DNA of 64,000 nt from Dendrolimus kikuchii. Taxonomy: Eukaryota > Arthropoda > Insecta > Lepidoptera > Lasiocampidae. The notes below the pieces were generated by a model. The model did not search any database and was not told the origin of the DNA. It worked only from the letters and a program-made list of their open reading frames with translations. Location of the stretch: assembly GCA_019925095.2 (NCBI GenBank), contig CM034392.1:4595501-4659500 (forward strand), read 5' to 3'. Below are positions 55,720 through 64,000 of this stretch, piece after piece. The position numbers and the translations under genes were made by a program. Numbering within the stretch: the first letter of the stretch is position 1; the number at the start of each line of letters is the position of its first letter.

Positions 55720-55910
55720 TTCTGGATTGCAGAAAAATATTCAGCAAAATTTGATACCAGTGTATTAATATAATTCTTATTATATTCTTGTTAATTTCAT
55801 TATGATCACCGTTAATCTTGAACTCAATCATTGATATTATTCCACATATTTAAAATCTGTCTTGAAGTAATTGGAAGTACAATTCATATAATAGGTAATT
55901 AAATTTCTTT

Positions 55911-57671
55911 TCAGGCGACTTTTGGGAACGCTTCGGGTAGATCTATAGCACTACAAGCATATACAAAAAGATGCTCAATCTTCCCACCCACGTCAATACA
56001 CAGCTTCTTCAAATCTAAATTAAAGTTCAATAACAAAATTCTTCGTGAACTCTTCTCTAAATCTTTCACTACCGAAACTAAATTAGTAGCAACAGTAAAG
56101 TCCATATTTCTTAGATTTGAACCATCTATAATTATAACAGTATCCGCTAAAGTCAAGCGAAATGCTTTTAAAATCGCCTTTCTTATGTGTTCAGCAGCGC
56201 AATATGAAACTTTCTCATTTAATGGCACTATCAACAAATCACCATTATCAGTTTTAATATTTTTTACATCAATGGAAGGCTTGGACACGTTATAAAGCAA
56301 CATGGCAGCTTCTATTATAATACCGACGACAATGCCGTATTCCAATCCAGCAAACAAACAAACGATCATGGTTATTAACAAAATTGTAAGTTCTCTCTTG
56401 CTATTTCGCCACAGCCTTCCAAAAATGACGTAGTCTATCATATAGAACATAGCTGTTATTATCAATCCTGCTAATGAGGCTTTAGGTATGTAATAGAAAG
56501 TCGAAGTCAGTGAAGTTAATGCTACAATTATTAACAATACTTTGGTAACACCTCCAGCTGGAGTTTGCACTCCAGACATATGGTTTATAGCTGTTCTTCC
56601 GAATGAACCAGTAATCGGCATACTCTGTCCAAATGATCCAATAATATTACAGAGACCTAATGCTATCATTTCTTGAGTTGCGTCAATTCTTCCATCTTCA
56701 GCAAACGCTTTACTTATAGCCACTGATTCTGTAATAGCGACTAGAGGCAATGCAATAAATCCGGGACCGATTACTTGTAGCATATCAGTGAAATATAATG
56801 TTTCATTACCGACAGTTGTTTGGAATGGAGGCCAACTAAATTTTGGTAACCTCCCTTCAATATCTCCAATCAGTGCTAAAGGTTCTATGTCAAATGTGAA
56901 TTTAAGAATATATGCAATTATCATTCCAACAACAACGACAATAGCATTCCTTAATAATGATATAAACCATTTAGATGATTTTAAGAAACCATCGGTTCGC
57001 CTACAGCCTTGGCCCATTTTCTTTAACAATAATAACATAGCAATAGTACCAAAACCTAGAACAGGTTCCCAGAGCTTCGCTGTCGTTATATTAGTAACAA
57101 AAGTATACACTGACTCAGCAAAGTAATTCCCTGATGTACCTCTTGTTCCGAACAATGATTTCAGTTGAGCTGCAGCTATTTGTAATGCTGCTGCAGTTGT
57201 AAATCCACTAATAACTGGTATAGAAATGAACTCCATGAGAAATCCGAGTTGGAGCATACCCATAACCAGAATCAGTATTCCGGCCAGAAACGCTACTAAA
57301 ATTGCAAAGTCTACTGAGTAATTTGCTACATATTTAGCTGTCATTGCTGCTAGAATTGCTGTTGGTCCAACTGTTACATTATAACAGCTTCCGAAAAAGA
57401 CATAAACGACACCTGAGGTTAATGAAGCGTAGAGACCATGCTCAGGTGGTAATCCAGCGATGATAGCGTAAGCAATACCTTGAGGTATAGCTGTCAATCC
57501 AACAGTTATACCAGCAATAATGTCTTGTATGAAATAAGCAGACTTGTATCTCGGTAGCCATTCCATAACAGGTAGTCTTCTTTTTAGATGTTTCTTGCTG
57601 CAAGCGTTTTTAGCTATCTTCTTTATTCTTCGTCTACAAAAGTTATCGTCTTTTGAATTTAACATGGTCAT
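55911..57671 (-). CDS. SLC26/SulP family anion transporter, copy 2
   Basis: A 586-residue intronless frame, the tandem paralogue of 49095-50855, with the same domain layout: AIPQGIAYAIIAGLPPEHGL, FFGSCYNVTVGPTAI, hydrophobic membrane core and a STAS domain with TVIIIDGSNLRNMDFTVA. By eye about 38 residues differ. The frame is open to 57692 but the codon there is TTG; the first ATG (MTMLNSKD) is at 57671, and this start is the one shared with copy 1. Notable changes: GSFGRTAIN for GSFTRTALN, AITESVAIS for AILESVAIS, and YACSAIDL for YAGSAIEL near the C-terminus. No stop or frameshift, so probably functional and possibly differing in substrate or tissue. Confidence 0.92.
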   Translation of the reverse strand: MTMLNSKDDNFCRRRIKKIAKNACSKKHLKRRLPVMEWLPRYKSAYFIQDIIAGITVGLTAIPQGIAYAIIAGLPPEHGLYASLTSGVVYVFFGSCYNVTVGPTAILAAMTAKYVANYSVDFAILVAFLAGILILVMGMLQLGFLMEFISIPVISGFTTAAALQIAAAQLKSLFGTRGTSGNYFAESVYTFVTNITTAKLWEPVLGFGTIAMLLLLKKMGQGCRRTDGFLKSSKWFISLLRNAIVVVVGMIIAYILKFTFDIEPLALIGDIEGRLPKFSWPPFQTTVGNETLYFTDMLQVIGPGFIALPLVAITESVAISKAFAEDGRIDATQEMIALGLCNIIGSFGQSMPITGSFGRTAINHMSGVQTPAGGVTKVLLIIVALTSLTSTFYYIPKASLAGLIITAMFYMIDYVIFGRLWRNSKRELTILLITMIVCLFAGLEYGIVVGIIIEAAMLLYNVSKPSIDVKNIKTDNGDLLIVPLNEKVSYCAAEHIRKAILKAFRLTLADTVIIIDGSNLRNMDFTVATNLVSVVKDLEKSSRRILLLNFNLDLKKLCIDVGGKIEHLFVYACSAIDLPEAFPKVA

Positions 57672-58044
57672 TGTAATGCGTGTGTCTCGCAATCCACTTT
57701 CGGTAGAACTGACTTACTAGTTAACATGTTGATAGATTTTGATTAGAAACTTGTTATCTATATCAGTTATGTCAATCATATCAATGGGGTTCGTATTACG
57801 TCGATAACTTCTGTTTTATCAGACTAGTAAACAGCATTTACTAATTCAAATGCCACAGTTGGATAGCTAAGAAAATGGCTACCTAAAAGAGCAGTTAAAT
57901 AATAATAATAATGTAATATTATATAATAAGGTAATATTGTTGTTTGCTGTATTTAAAATTTTTTAAATCTGCTTGTCTGTCTGAAAGTTTATCCCGAATT
58001 CAAAACGTCCAAGCGGATTTTCATGAAAATTTAGGAATGAAATA
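57672..58044 (-). promoter_or_regulatory. Conserved 5' flank of SLC26 copy 2
   Basis: The first 200 bp upstream keeps the initiator-like TCAGTT and the GATA words of unit 1 (CTGATAAAAC, CTGATATAGATAAC), with scattered substitutions. Promoter function is inferred only from position and conservation. Confidence 0.35.
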
Positions 58045-58197
58045 ACATATCATCGGCGTCAGTGCAGATCCTTGTAACTACATCTTTGGTGACATTATTC
58101 TGTTGTCAAAATTGTAATATGTAACTATTTTGACGAAAAAATTAATGTCATCAACAAATGCAGAGTCAAGGTCTTGCACTGACGCCGACGATATCTT
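58045..58197. repeat. Inverted-repeat element, complete in unit 2
   Basis: The ends ATATCATCGGCGTCAGTGCA and TTGCACTGACGCCGACGATAT are inverted over about 20 bp with one mismatch. The 110-bp interior is non-coding. It predates the duplication, since unit 1 holds its left half. Confidence 0.75.
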
Positions 58198-58304
58198 ACA
58201 TTCTCGCGTTTCATTTCGATATCTCACAAGATTTAGAAGATATAAATAAACTACAAATCTCGCTCATAGGTACTGACGGGCATCGCTAATCCTACATTAA
58301 AATC

Positions 58305-58604
58305 GTAGAAATGTACATCACCGCATAACTTGAGAACGACTTTAGCGATTTTCATGGTTTTTTAATGTGTTTGAGTTGGTCCTCGGATGGTTTAGATTCA
58401 CAAATAGAATCGGTAGGTTGCGTAGGGATCGGGTTCTAGGATCCTCCAAATCTCCTGGGCCGATTTTGATGATTTTGTTTTTGTGTTTGAGTGGATGGGT
58501 ATCACCGGATGATTTAGAATCACAATTGGAATCTGTAGAAAATACTAGAATAGGCTCCTAGATTTTTTGTTTCAGGATAGGACAATACTTGCCGGGACCG
58601 CTAA
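58305..58604 (+). mobile_element. Helitron-like compound element ending CTAA
   Basis: ACTTGAGAACGACTTTAGCG, TGATTTAGAATCACAATTGG and GGACAATACTTGCCGGGACC then GCTAA, followed by T. CTAA also satisfies the CTRR rule. Two internal copies of the TCCTCGGATGGTTTAGATTC-type word suggest a partial internal duplication. Confidence 0.6.
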
Positions 58605-58630
58605 TATAAAAATATTTACAAATTTTTAAA

Positions 58631-58948
58631 ATACATAACTTCACGCCAGTTCCCTTACGGGGTAGGCACGAACAACAGAGCGCCATTCAGGCTTATTCTT
58701 ACACACCTCACTTGCTTCTTTGGCATTTATAGCTCTTGTCATGTACGCACGTCTATTCTTAAGGCTCCTGACATCACCTTCAGCTAGTACACGATCAACT
58801 TGATCATGGAAGGTGTGTCGTGGCCTTCCACGACTTCTGCGTCCATCCACTTTTGCATTGTATATCTGTTTAGTCATTCTTTCGTCATGCATTCTTTCCA
58901 CATGCCCGAACCACCGGAGCATTCCTTTCCTTACCTTCACCCCGACAC
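58631..58948 (-). mobile_element. RTE-A fragment, intact frame
   Basis: The minus strand has 99 uninterrupted codons: KVRKGMLRWFGHVERMHDER, VDGRRSRGRPRHTFHDQVDR, then a few changes (RAYMTRAINAKEASEVCKNK). The (ATGT)n tail is short (ATGTATTT). Only in the second SLC26 unit region. Confidence 0.8.
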
Positions 58949-59261
58949 ACTTTAATAATCATAATGATAAAAAATGGAATGTATATACAGTACATTCTGT
59001 ATAGTTACTTATAGTATTATTATTTATAATTATTATATAATATTACTATATAGTATGTAATAAAAACTAAGTATGTACATAGATTTCTTAGAATTCGAAT
59101 CGGTCACCCAACATCCTTGGGTGGACACGGCTCACCCGGCTCCTTTCTATATACGTTTATGATTCATGTACGATGATACGTGGTGTTCATTACGTTTACA
59201 ATCTCTGGGCGTGCGTGACGCCACATTATGCATCATTATCTATTATGGTATTAAATGTTAT

Positions 59262-60540
59262 TTATAGACATAGACATAGACAACACTTTATTGTTCACCA
59301 AAACAAAAAATGCACAACGAGACAATAGTTACTTGGTAAAACAAAAGGCGGCATTATCGATAAAAGCGATCTCTTTCAGGCAACGTGACTCAAATGAAAT
59401 TCTTAAATTATCTATAATTATTATGCAACAAAGAAAAAGGAAAAAAATGACATACATGGACAGCAGATTACAATCTACTGTAAACTAGCACATACATTAT
59501 TGCGTAAGACTTACATAATGATTCCTAAGTGAATTTTTAAATACGGCAAAAGATTTAGCTTTTCTCACTTCAGTGAATGCATGATGAAAGAATGACTAAA
59601 CAGATATACAATGCAAAAGTGGATGGATGTAGAAGTCGTGGAAGGCCACGACACACCTTCCATGATCAAATTAATCGTGTACTAGCGGAGGGTGATGTCA
59701 GGAGCCTTAAGAACAGACGACCGTGCATGACAAGAGTTATGAATGTCAAAGAAGCAAGTGAGGTGTGTAAGAATGGGCCTAAATAGCGCTCTGTTGTCCG
59801 TGCCTACCCCGCAAGGGAACTGGCGTGAAGTTATGTATGTATGTATGGCACTTCAGTGGGCAAAGAGTTCCAAAGTAAGACAGCCTGCATGAATGTTGAA
59901 GAGTGTGCAGGTGCCATTAACAGGAGATTATTAGTGGAGCGCAAATTGAGTGTATGAAGGAAGTTGAAACATTCCTTAAGATAAGGAGGGGTATAAGGTA
60001 TAAACAGTATACGATATAGTAAGTTGAGAAGATGAGCATTCCGGCGAAGTGAGATAGGCAAGCACTCGAGCTTTCTGCGATATTCAGAAACTTGGTTATA
60101 TTTTTTAAACCAAATATGAACCTTATGCAAACATTTTGAAGACGCTCTAGCTTAATAAGTTGCTCTTGAGTGAGATTAAGATAGCAAGCATCAGCATAGT
60201 TGAGGATGGGTAGTAGAATTGATTGAACAAGCGGAATCCTAGTGGCAGTCGGAAGGAAATTTTTCAGTCTCCTAAGCGATGCATAGGATGAAAAAATCTT
60301 ACGGCTTAATTCAGTAATGTGGGGTCGCCAACACAATTCCTTGTCCATTATTACGCCAACATTCTTGACTTGATCACTGATAGGAATAGGCGTATCATGA
60401 AAGATCAAATCGGGAAGCAGTGAAAAATCTATTTTACCTATGGCTCGCGAGCTACCAATGATGATGGTCTGAGTTTTATTGGGATTGACTCTAAGTCCAT
60501 GGGAGGTACTCCAGTTGTATATGCGGTTTATAAGTCATAA
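59262..60540 (-). pseudogene. Jockey-like LINE, 3' half, source type for family D
   Basis: The minus strand encodes WSTSHGLRVNPNKTQTIIIG, VKNVGVIMDKELCWRPHITE, SILLPILNYADACYLNLTQE and LERLQNVCIRFIFGL, the thumb and downstream region of a Jockey-type reverse transcriptase. A frameshift near 60110 moves the protein to another frame (YNQVSEYRRKLECLPISLRR, then LLWNSLPTEV). The 3' UTR continues to GCAACGTGACTC and the family D end (GAAAGAGATCGCTTTTATCG ... AATAAAGTGTTGTCTATGTC). This links the many short family D copies to a LINE. An RTE-A fragment interrupts it. Confidence 0.8.
59576..59848 (+). mobile_element. RTE-A fragment nested in a Jockey-like LINE, 10-bp target-site duplication
   Basis: CACTTCAGTG flanks both ends (59566-59575 and 59849-59858). 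The insert runs from AATGCATGATGAAAGAATGA to the ATGT tail and is in the opposite orientation to its host LINE. A stop (AATAGCG) truncates its short frame. Confidence 0.9.
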
Positions 60541-61229
60541 ACTGTTCATAGTTATAAAAGATGCGCTTGACCAACTACATCCTAAGCCGTACTTTAAATA
60601 GTAAAGCGGGATTAGTACAAAATTTTAATATAAATTCCTTATTCAAATATTTTTCGGAATGTTGTACGTGGCAACCTTAGCGCGCTCTTTGGGAGTAGTG
60701 TAAGGCAGCGAATTGTATACGACATAAGAGAGAATCGTCCTTCTCGTACTGTTCTTTGTTACTATAATCTGCAACGTACTCCTGAAATAATCGAAATATA
60801 CTTTCCGTTGTTATGTCACATCGAATTCTTTAAAAAAGTAAGTTTATATATTGTAATATAGATGTGTCAGCGGGCATGCAATATTCATATGAAATATCTT
60901 CGAGACACAGATAACAAACATTATACGTATTTTGCAAATCATCCACTTAACTCACGTGACATTTAATTTTATTTATCTGCAATTTCACTGTCCCTTCTGA
61001 AACACACGTAGTTTGCTGATTATCGATATTGTTTCTAAGACTGTATTTACTTACTTTACGCAGCTTCATATCGCAGCTATACATCAAACATAATCCATAG
61101 TATGCGTTTTATATTATGAATTTAAATAGAGATAAAAAATTAAAATTAAAATTGAACGCATAATATGTTTCTTTTCCTTCAGCAATGCGTAGTTCACTGG
61201 TGGAGACAGGCGTCCCTAGGTTTGCGCCA
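60541..61229. other. Intergenic DNA, nothing recognised
   Basis: No feature recognised. Confidence 0.45.
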
Positions 61230-61372
61230 CATCTATATATACAAAACAAAATCGTGCTAGTTACACCATTTATAACTCAACAACGGCTGGACCAATTGTT
61301 TCTTTGTCTACTATGTTTGTCTTCGTCCGGAATAGGATAATAAAGTATTAAATAATGTTAGTCATCAATAAA
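61230..61372 (+). mobile_element. Helitron-like 5' end, truncated by family E
   Basis: TCTATATATACAAAACAAAA and ACTCAACAACGGCTGGACCA resemble the 5' part of the Helitron-like family. It stops where family E copy 2 begins. Confidence 0.4.
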
Positions 61373-61869
61373 ATAGTACATTATGGTACTAGTGTGTAAT
61401 ATTGGTGATTACCGCCGAGGCGCCATTGAGACTCGAGCCGTAGGCGAGGGTCTTAAGAGAGCCGAGGACGGTAATCATCAATACACACGTGTATCATACG
61501 ACGTTTTTCAACACACTTGTGAATAAAATAACAACAAAAACTCATTTTATTTAGTAGATAAAAAAAGTTATATATGAGTGAAAGTTTTATTTATTAAACA
61601 CGTGCGAGTTAAAATTATCAATTTAAATAAGAAGTTGCATGAAATGAGCAAGCAATAGGGATATTAATTTATTTGTTCTATAGAAAACGATATTTTTTTT
61701 TGAATAAAAACTTTTTTAAGAACAAAGCAACTCAACCAATAAAATTTAAAAAAAAATCTATAACTCACTAGTGAGTTATAATGTTTTTTACTCACAGTTT
61801 GATAATGGGTGTCATTCTGTGCCTAATTGCGGTGACCATAGAGCCACTTTATGAGCAAGTGTGTTGAAA
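61373..61869 (-). mobile_element. Family E element, copy 2
   Basis: Reverse of copy 1: AATAGTACATTATGGTACTA, GTGATTACCGCCGAGGCGCC, GAGCCGAGGACGGTAATCAT, the 20-bp palindrome ATAACTCACTAGTGAGTTAT, and the end GAGCAAGTGTGTTGAAA. It joins copy 3 directly. Confidence 0.85.
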
Positions 61870-62383
61870 TAGTACATTATGGTACTAGTGTGTAACATTG
61901 GTGATTACCGCCGAGGCGCCATTGAGACTCGAGCCGTAGGCGAGGGTCTTAAGAGAGCCGAGGACGGTAATCATCGATACACACGCGTATCATACGACGT
62001 TTTTCAACACACTTGTGAATAAAATAACAACAAAAACTCATTTTATTTAGTAGATAAAAAAAAGTTATATATGAGTGAAAGTTTTATTTGTTAAACACGT
62101 ACGAGTTAAAATTATCTATTTAAATAAGAAGTTGCATAACACGTACGAGTTAAAATTATCTATTTAAATAAGAAGTTGCATTAAACTTTTCTATAGAACA
62201 CGATCTTTTTTTTTTAATAAAAACTTTTTTAGGAATAAAGCAACTCAACCGATAAAATTAAAAAAAAAATCTATAACTCACTAGTGAGTTATAATGTTTT
62301 TTACTCACAGTTTGATAATGGGTGTCATTCTGTGCCTAATTGCGGTGACCATAGAGCCACTTTATGAGCAAGTGTGTTGAAAA
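61868..62383 (-). mobile_element. Family E element, copy 3, head-to-tail with copy 2
   Basis: It starts again with AATAGTACATTATGGTACTA immediately after GTGTTGAAA of copy 2. Inside, a block of about 44 bases (ACACGTACGAGTTAAAATTA, then CTATTTAAATAAGAAGTTGC) is repeated directly, replacing the GAAATGAGCAAGCAATAGGG segment of copy 2. Confidence 0.85.
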
Positions 62384-62438
62384 AAATATTATTACAAAAA
62401 CATCAGTCACAACCTCAATCTAGTCATCACTATATAGG

Positions 62439-62735
62439 TGCTCCGGTGGTTCGGGCATGTGGAAAGAATGCATGATGAAAGAATGACTAAACAGATATAC
62501 AATACAAAAGTGGATGGATGCAGAAGTCGTGGAAGGCCACGACACACCTTCCATGATCAAATTGATCATGTCCTAGCGGAGAGTGATGAGAGGAGCCTTA
62601 AGAACAGACGAGCGTGCATGACAAGAGTTATGAATGTCAAAGAAGCAAGTGAGGTGTGTGAGAATCGGCCTAAATGGCGCTCTGTTGTTCGTGCCTACCC
62701 CGCAAGGGAACTGGCGTGAAGTTATGTATGTATGT
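62439..62735 (+). mobile_element. RTE-A fragment, intact frame, 10-bp target-site duplication
   Basis: ACTATATAGG flanks it on both sides (62429-62438 and 62736-62745). A 93-codon frame from MLRWFGHVERMHDERMTKQI to SVVRAYPARELA is intact. Confidence 0.9.
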
Positions 62736-62769
62736 ACTATATAGGTATATCATCATTTAAACTCATTTT

Positions 62770-63122
62770 CAATAGGTGAATTATTTTTGTGTGTTTAAGT
62801 GGGTCCCGGGATGGTTTAGATTCAAATTTGAACCAGGGAGATGGCGCTGCAATCGGGTTCGAGGATTTAGTTGCAATTATTTTTGTGTGTGTTCAAGTGG
62901 ATCCCAGGATGGTTTAGATTCACGATTGGACCCGGTAGGTGGCGCCGCTGAACACCTCTTTAACGGTGGGACCGATTTTCATGATTTTTGTTGTGTTTTT
63001 TTTTAGTAGATTGGAGAATGGTTTTTAGATTTCGATTAACAATTGGTCCCGGTTGATGGCGCTGCAATCGGTTTTAAATTTTTATTTTTTAAGGGCAAGA
63101 CAACGTCTACCGGGTATAGCTA
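62770..63122 (+). mobile_element. Compound Helitron-like element, several partial units
   Basis: GATGGCGCTGCAATCGGGTT, then GGATGGTTTAGATTCACGAT and GGTAGGTGGCGCCGCTGAAC, then TTGATGGCGCTGCAATCGGT and GACAACGTCTACCGGGTATA. The 3' word set occurs three times in 350 bp, so the segment is a stack of partial copies. Confidence 0.6.
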
Positions 63123-63260
63123 TTATAATATAAAAGAGATGCATAGTGTCAAATGTAACAATTCGATAATTTTCCTGAACATCGTGCAGAGTTGTAATTA
63201 GTATTGTAGATAACAGTTTCTTTGGCATTTCTTCGCGCCCTTAAAATTCAACCAATTATT

Positions 63261-63574
63261 TTATTTTATTGCAAGAATGCAGCAGACAGGCAGACGGTCC
63301 ACTTTATAGAAAGCGGTTACTATCGCCTATAGATATTTATAACACCAAAGGTGGTACAAATGCGCTGCTGCTCTCTTAAGGGTCACTGGAACCTGGTCAC
63401 TAATAATAAACCGGAACACAACTCAATGTTGTTATGGCGACATGATTTAGACCAGGGGTGGTAGCCATCCAGTCGGGCAAATACCCTACCACCTGGCTGT
63501 GGGTTGTTTAGTCGCCTCTTACGACAGGCCGCCCGGCCGCAGGATATTGTATTCTTTCTCCGTTCCTGCACGGA
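63261..63574 (-). mobile_element. Family A retroposon, near full length
   Basis: Plus strand TTATTGCAAGAATGCAGCAG ... TTTCTCCGTTCCTGCACGGA, with a short insertion (AATAATAAACC) in the middle. AATTAT on both sides may be a short target duplication. Confidence 0.8.
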
Positions 63575-64000
63575 TAATTATAAGGAAATTTAATAACGCG
63601 GATGAATGTACAATACTTTTATCCCGGAATATGTACACACCGGAATATATACACGTGGTACGAGTCTCGGAGTTTGGTGTGGGGCGTATATCGCCCAATT
63701 CGCCCAGTATTATAAAGACTCGAGGCTAACATTGGACGGTTTATGTTTTGATATTTTTTAATTTTTCTATCACATGTCGTTCGCATAAAAAGAAAACTTT
63801 ATGGAAATAAATTATTCAAGAGTGTTATCAACGCCATCTATATCATAATTATGTAAGCTACAATATGAATTTCATACTTTTATACATTCCATATGAAAAG
63901 GTAGATGGCGTTAAAAATTTCTCTTAGAAAAATCTTTTGATTGACTTGCTAAATTTTGTGCTGCTATACGAATATATTTTATTGAAATATGACTAGTCTG
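63575..64000. other. Intergenic DNA with a short inverted pair
   Basis: AACGCCATCTA at 63831 and TAGATGGCGTTA at 63902 are inverted and 60 bases apart, possibly the ends of a tiny MITE. Nothing else is recognised. Confidence 0.45.

Larger units (their letters stand above)
55191..58160. repeat. SLC26 tandem duplication, unit 2 core
   Basis: Collinear with 48735-51366 apart from an RTE-B insertion in the 3' flank (55376-55719). Orientation is the same, so this is a direct tandem duplication. Confidence 0.85.

Noticed and set aside
57672..57692. Seven-residue N-terminal extension of SLC26 copy 2
   Set aside because: It would start at a TTG codon and has no counterpart start in copy 1; the shared ATG at 57671 is preferred.
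1..64000. CRISPR array, bacterial operons or phage
   Set aside because: The repeats are dispersed and irregular, the DNA is AT-rich with eukaryotic retroelements, and no prokaryotic gene is seen.

Overview
This window is AT-rich eukaryotic nuclear DNA, most probably from a lepidopteran (moth or butterfly). I infer this from the types of elements present: Helitron-like elements ending in CTAG, a Penelope-like element, R1-, RTE-, Jockey/CR1- and R4/Dong-like non-LTR fragments, tRNA-headed SINEs, and an insect-type SLC26 transporter pair. No bacterial operon, CRISPR array or rRNA gene is visible. The only intact host genes I can support are two intronless, minus-strand SLC26 (SulP) anion transporters of 586 residues each (49095-50855 and 55911-57671). 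They lie in tandem and share flanking DNA.

Layout. 1-5.6 kb: AT-rich DNA with LINE 3' ends and inverted-repeat elements. 5.6-6.8 kb: a 5'-truncated Jockey/CR1-like reverse transcriptase whose catalytic box reads YAED. 7-18 kb: Helitron, SINE, RTE and R4/Dong-like fragments, a terminal-inverted-repeat element at 8.4-8.75 kb and the first copy of an unusual 0.5-kb element (15.2-15.7 kb). 18-25 kb: sparse, with an R1-like fragment at 22.8-23.6 kb. 26-27.1 kb: a truncated Penelope-like element with a GIY-YIG endonuclease and a target-site duplication. 28.9-29.4 kb: a solo LTR. 30-46 kb: many copies of a 0.3-kb retroposon, nested insertions, a GC-rich cassette inside a TA array, and a 314-bp palindrome. 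48.7-59.2 kb: the duplicated SLC26 region. 59.3-62.4 kb: a Jockey-like LINE interrupted by an RTE fragment, then two head-to-tail copies of the 0.5-kb element. The rest is repeats.

The window works as a natural record of insertions. The two SLC26 units act as each other's control: an RTE-like insertion (55.4-55.7 kb) and a Helitron-like insertion (54.06-54.27 kb) are each present in one unit and absent at the matching site in the other. A 390-bp part of the two transporter genes is much more alike than the rest, including at silent sites, which suggests gene conversion.

Names used below for repeat families: family A = 0.3-kb retroposon beginning TCCGTGCAGGAACGG and usually ending in poly(A) (poly(T) on the + strand for minus copies); RTE-A = fragments encoding RWFGHVERM and ending in (ATGT)n; RTE-B and RTE-C = related fragments; family D = Jockey-like LINE 3' ends with a (TATC)n tail; family E = the 0.5-kb element with nested inverted repeats; family F = a LINE-type 3' UTR. 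All assignments were made by eye. Repeat boundaries are good to within roughly 10 bases unless a target-site duplication is given.
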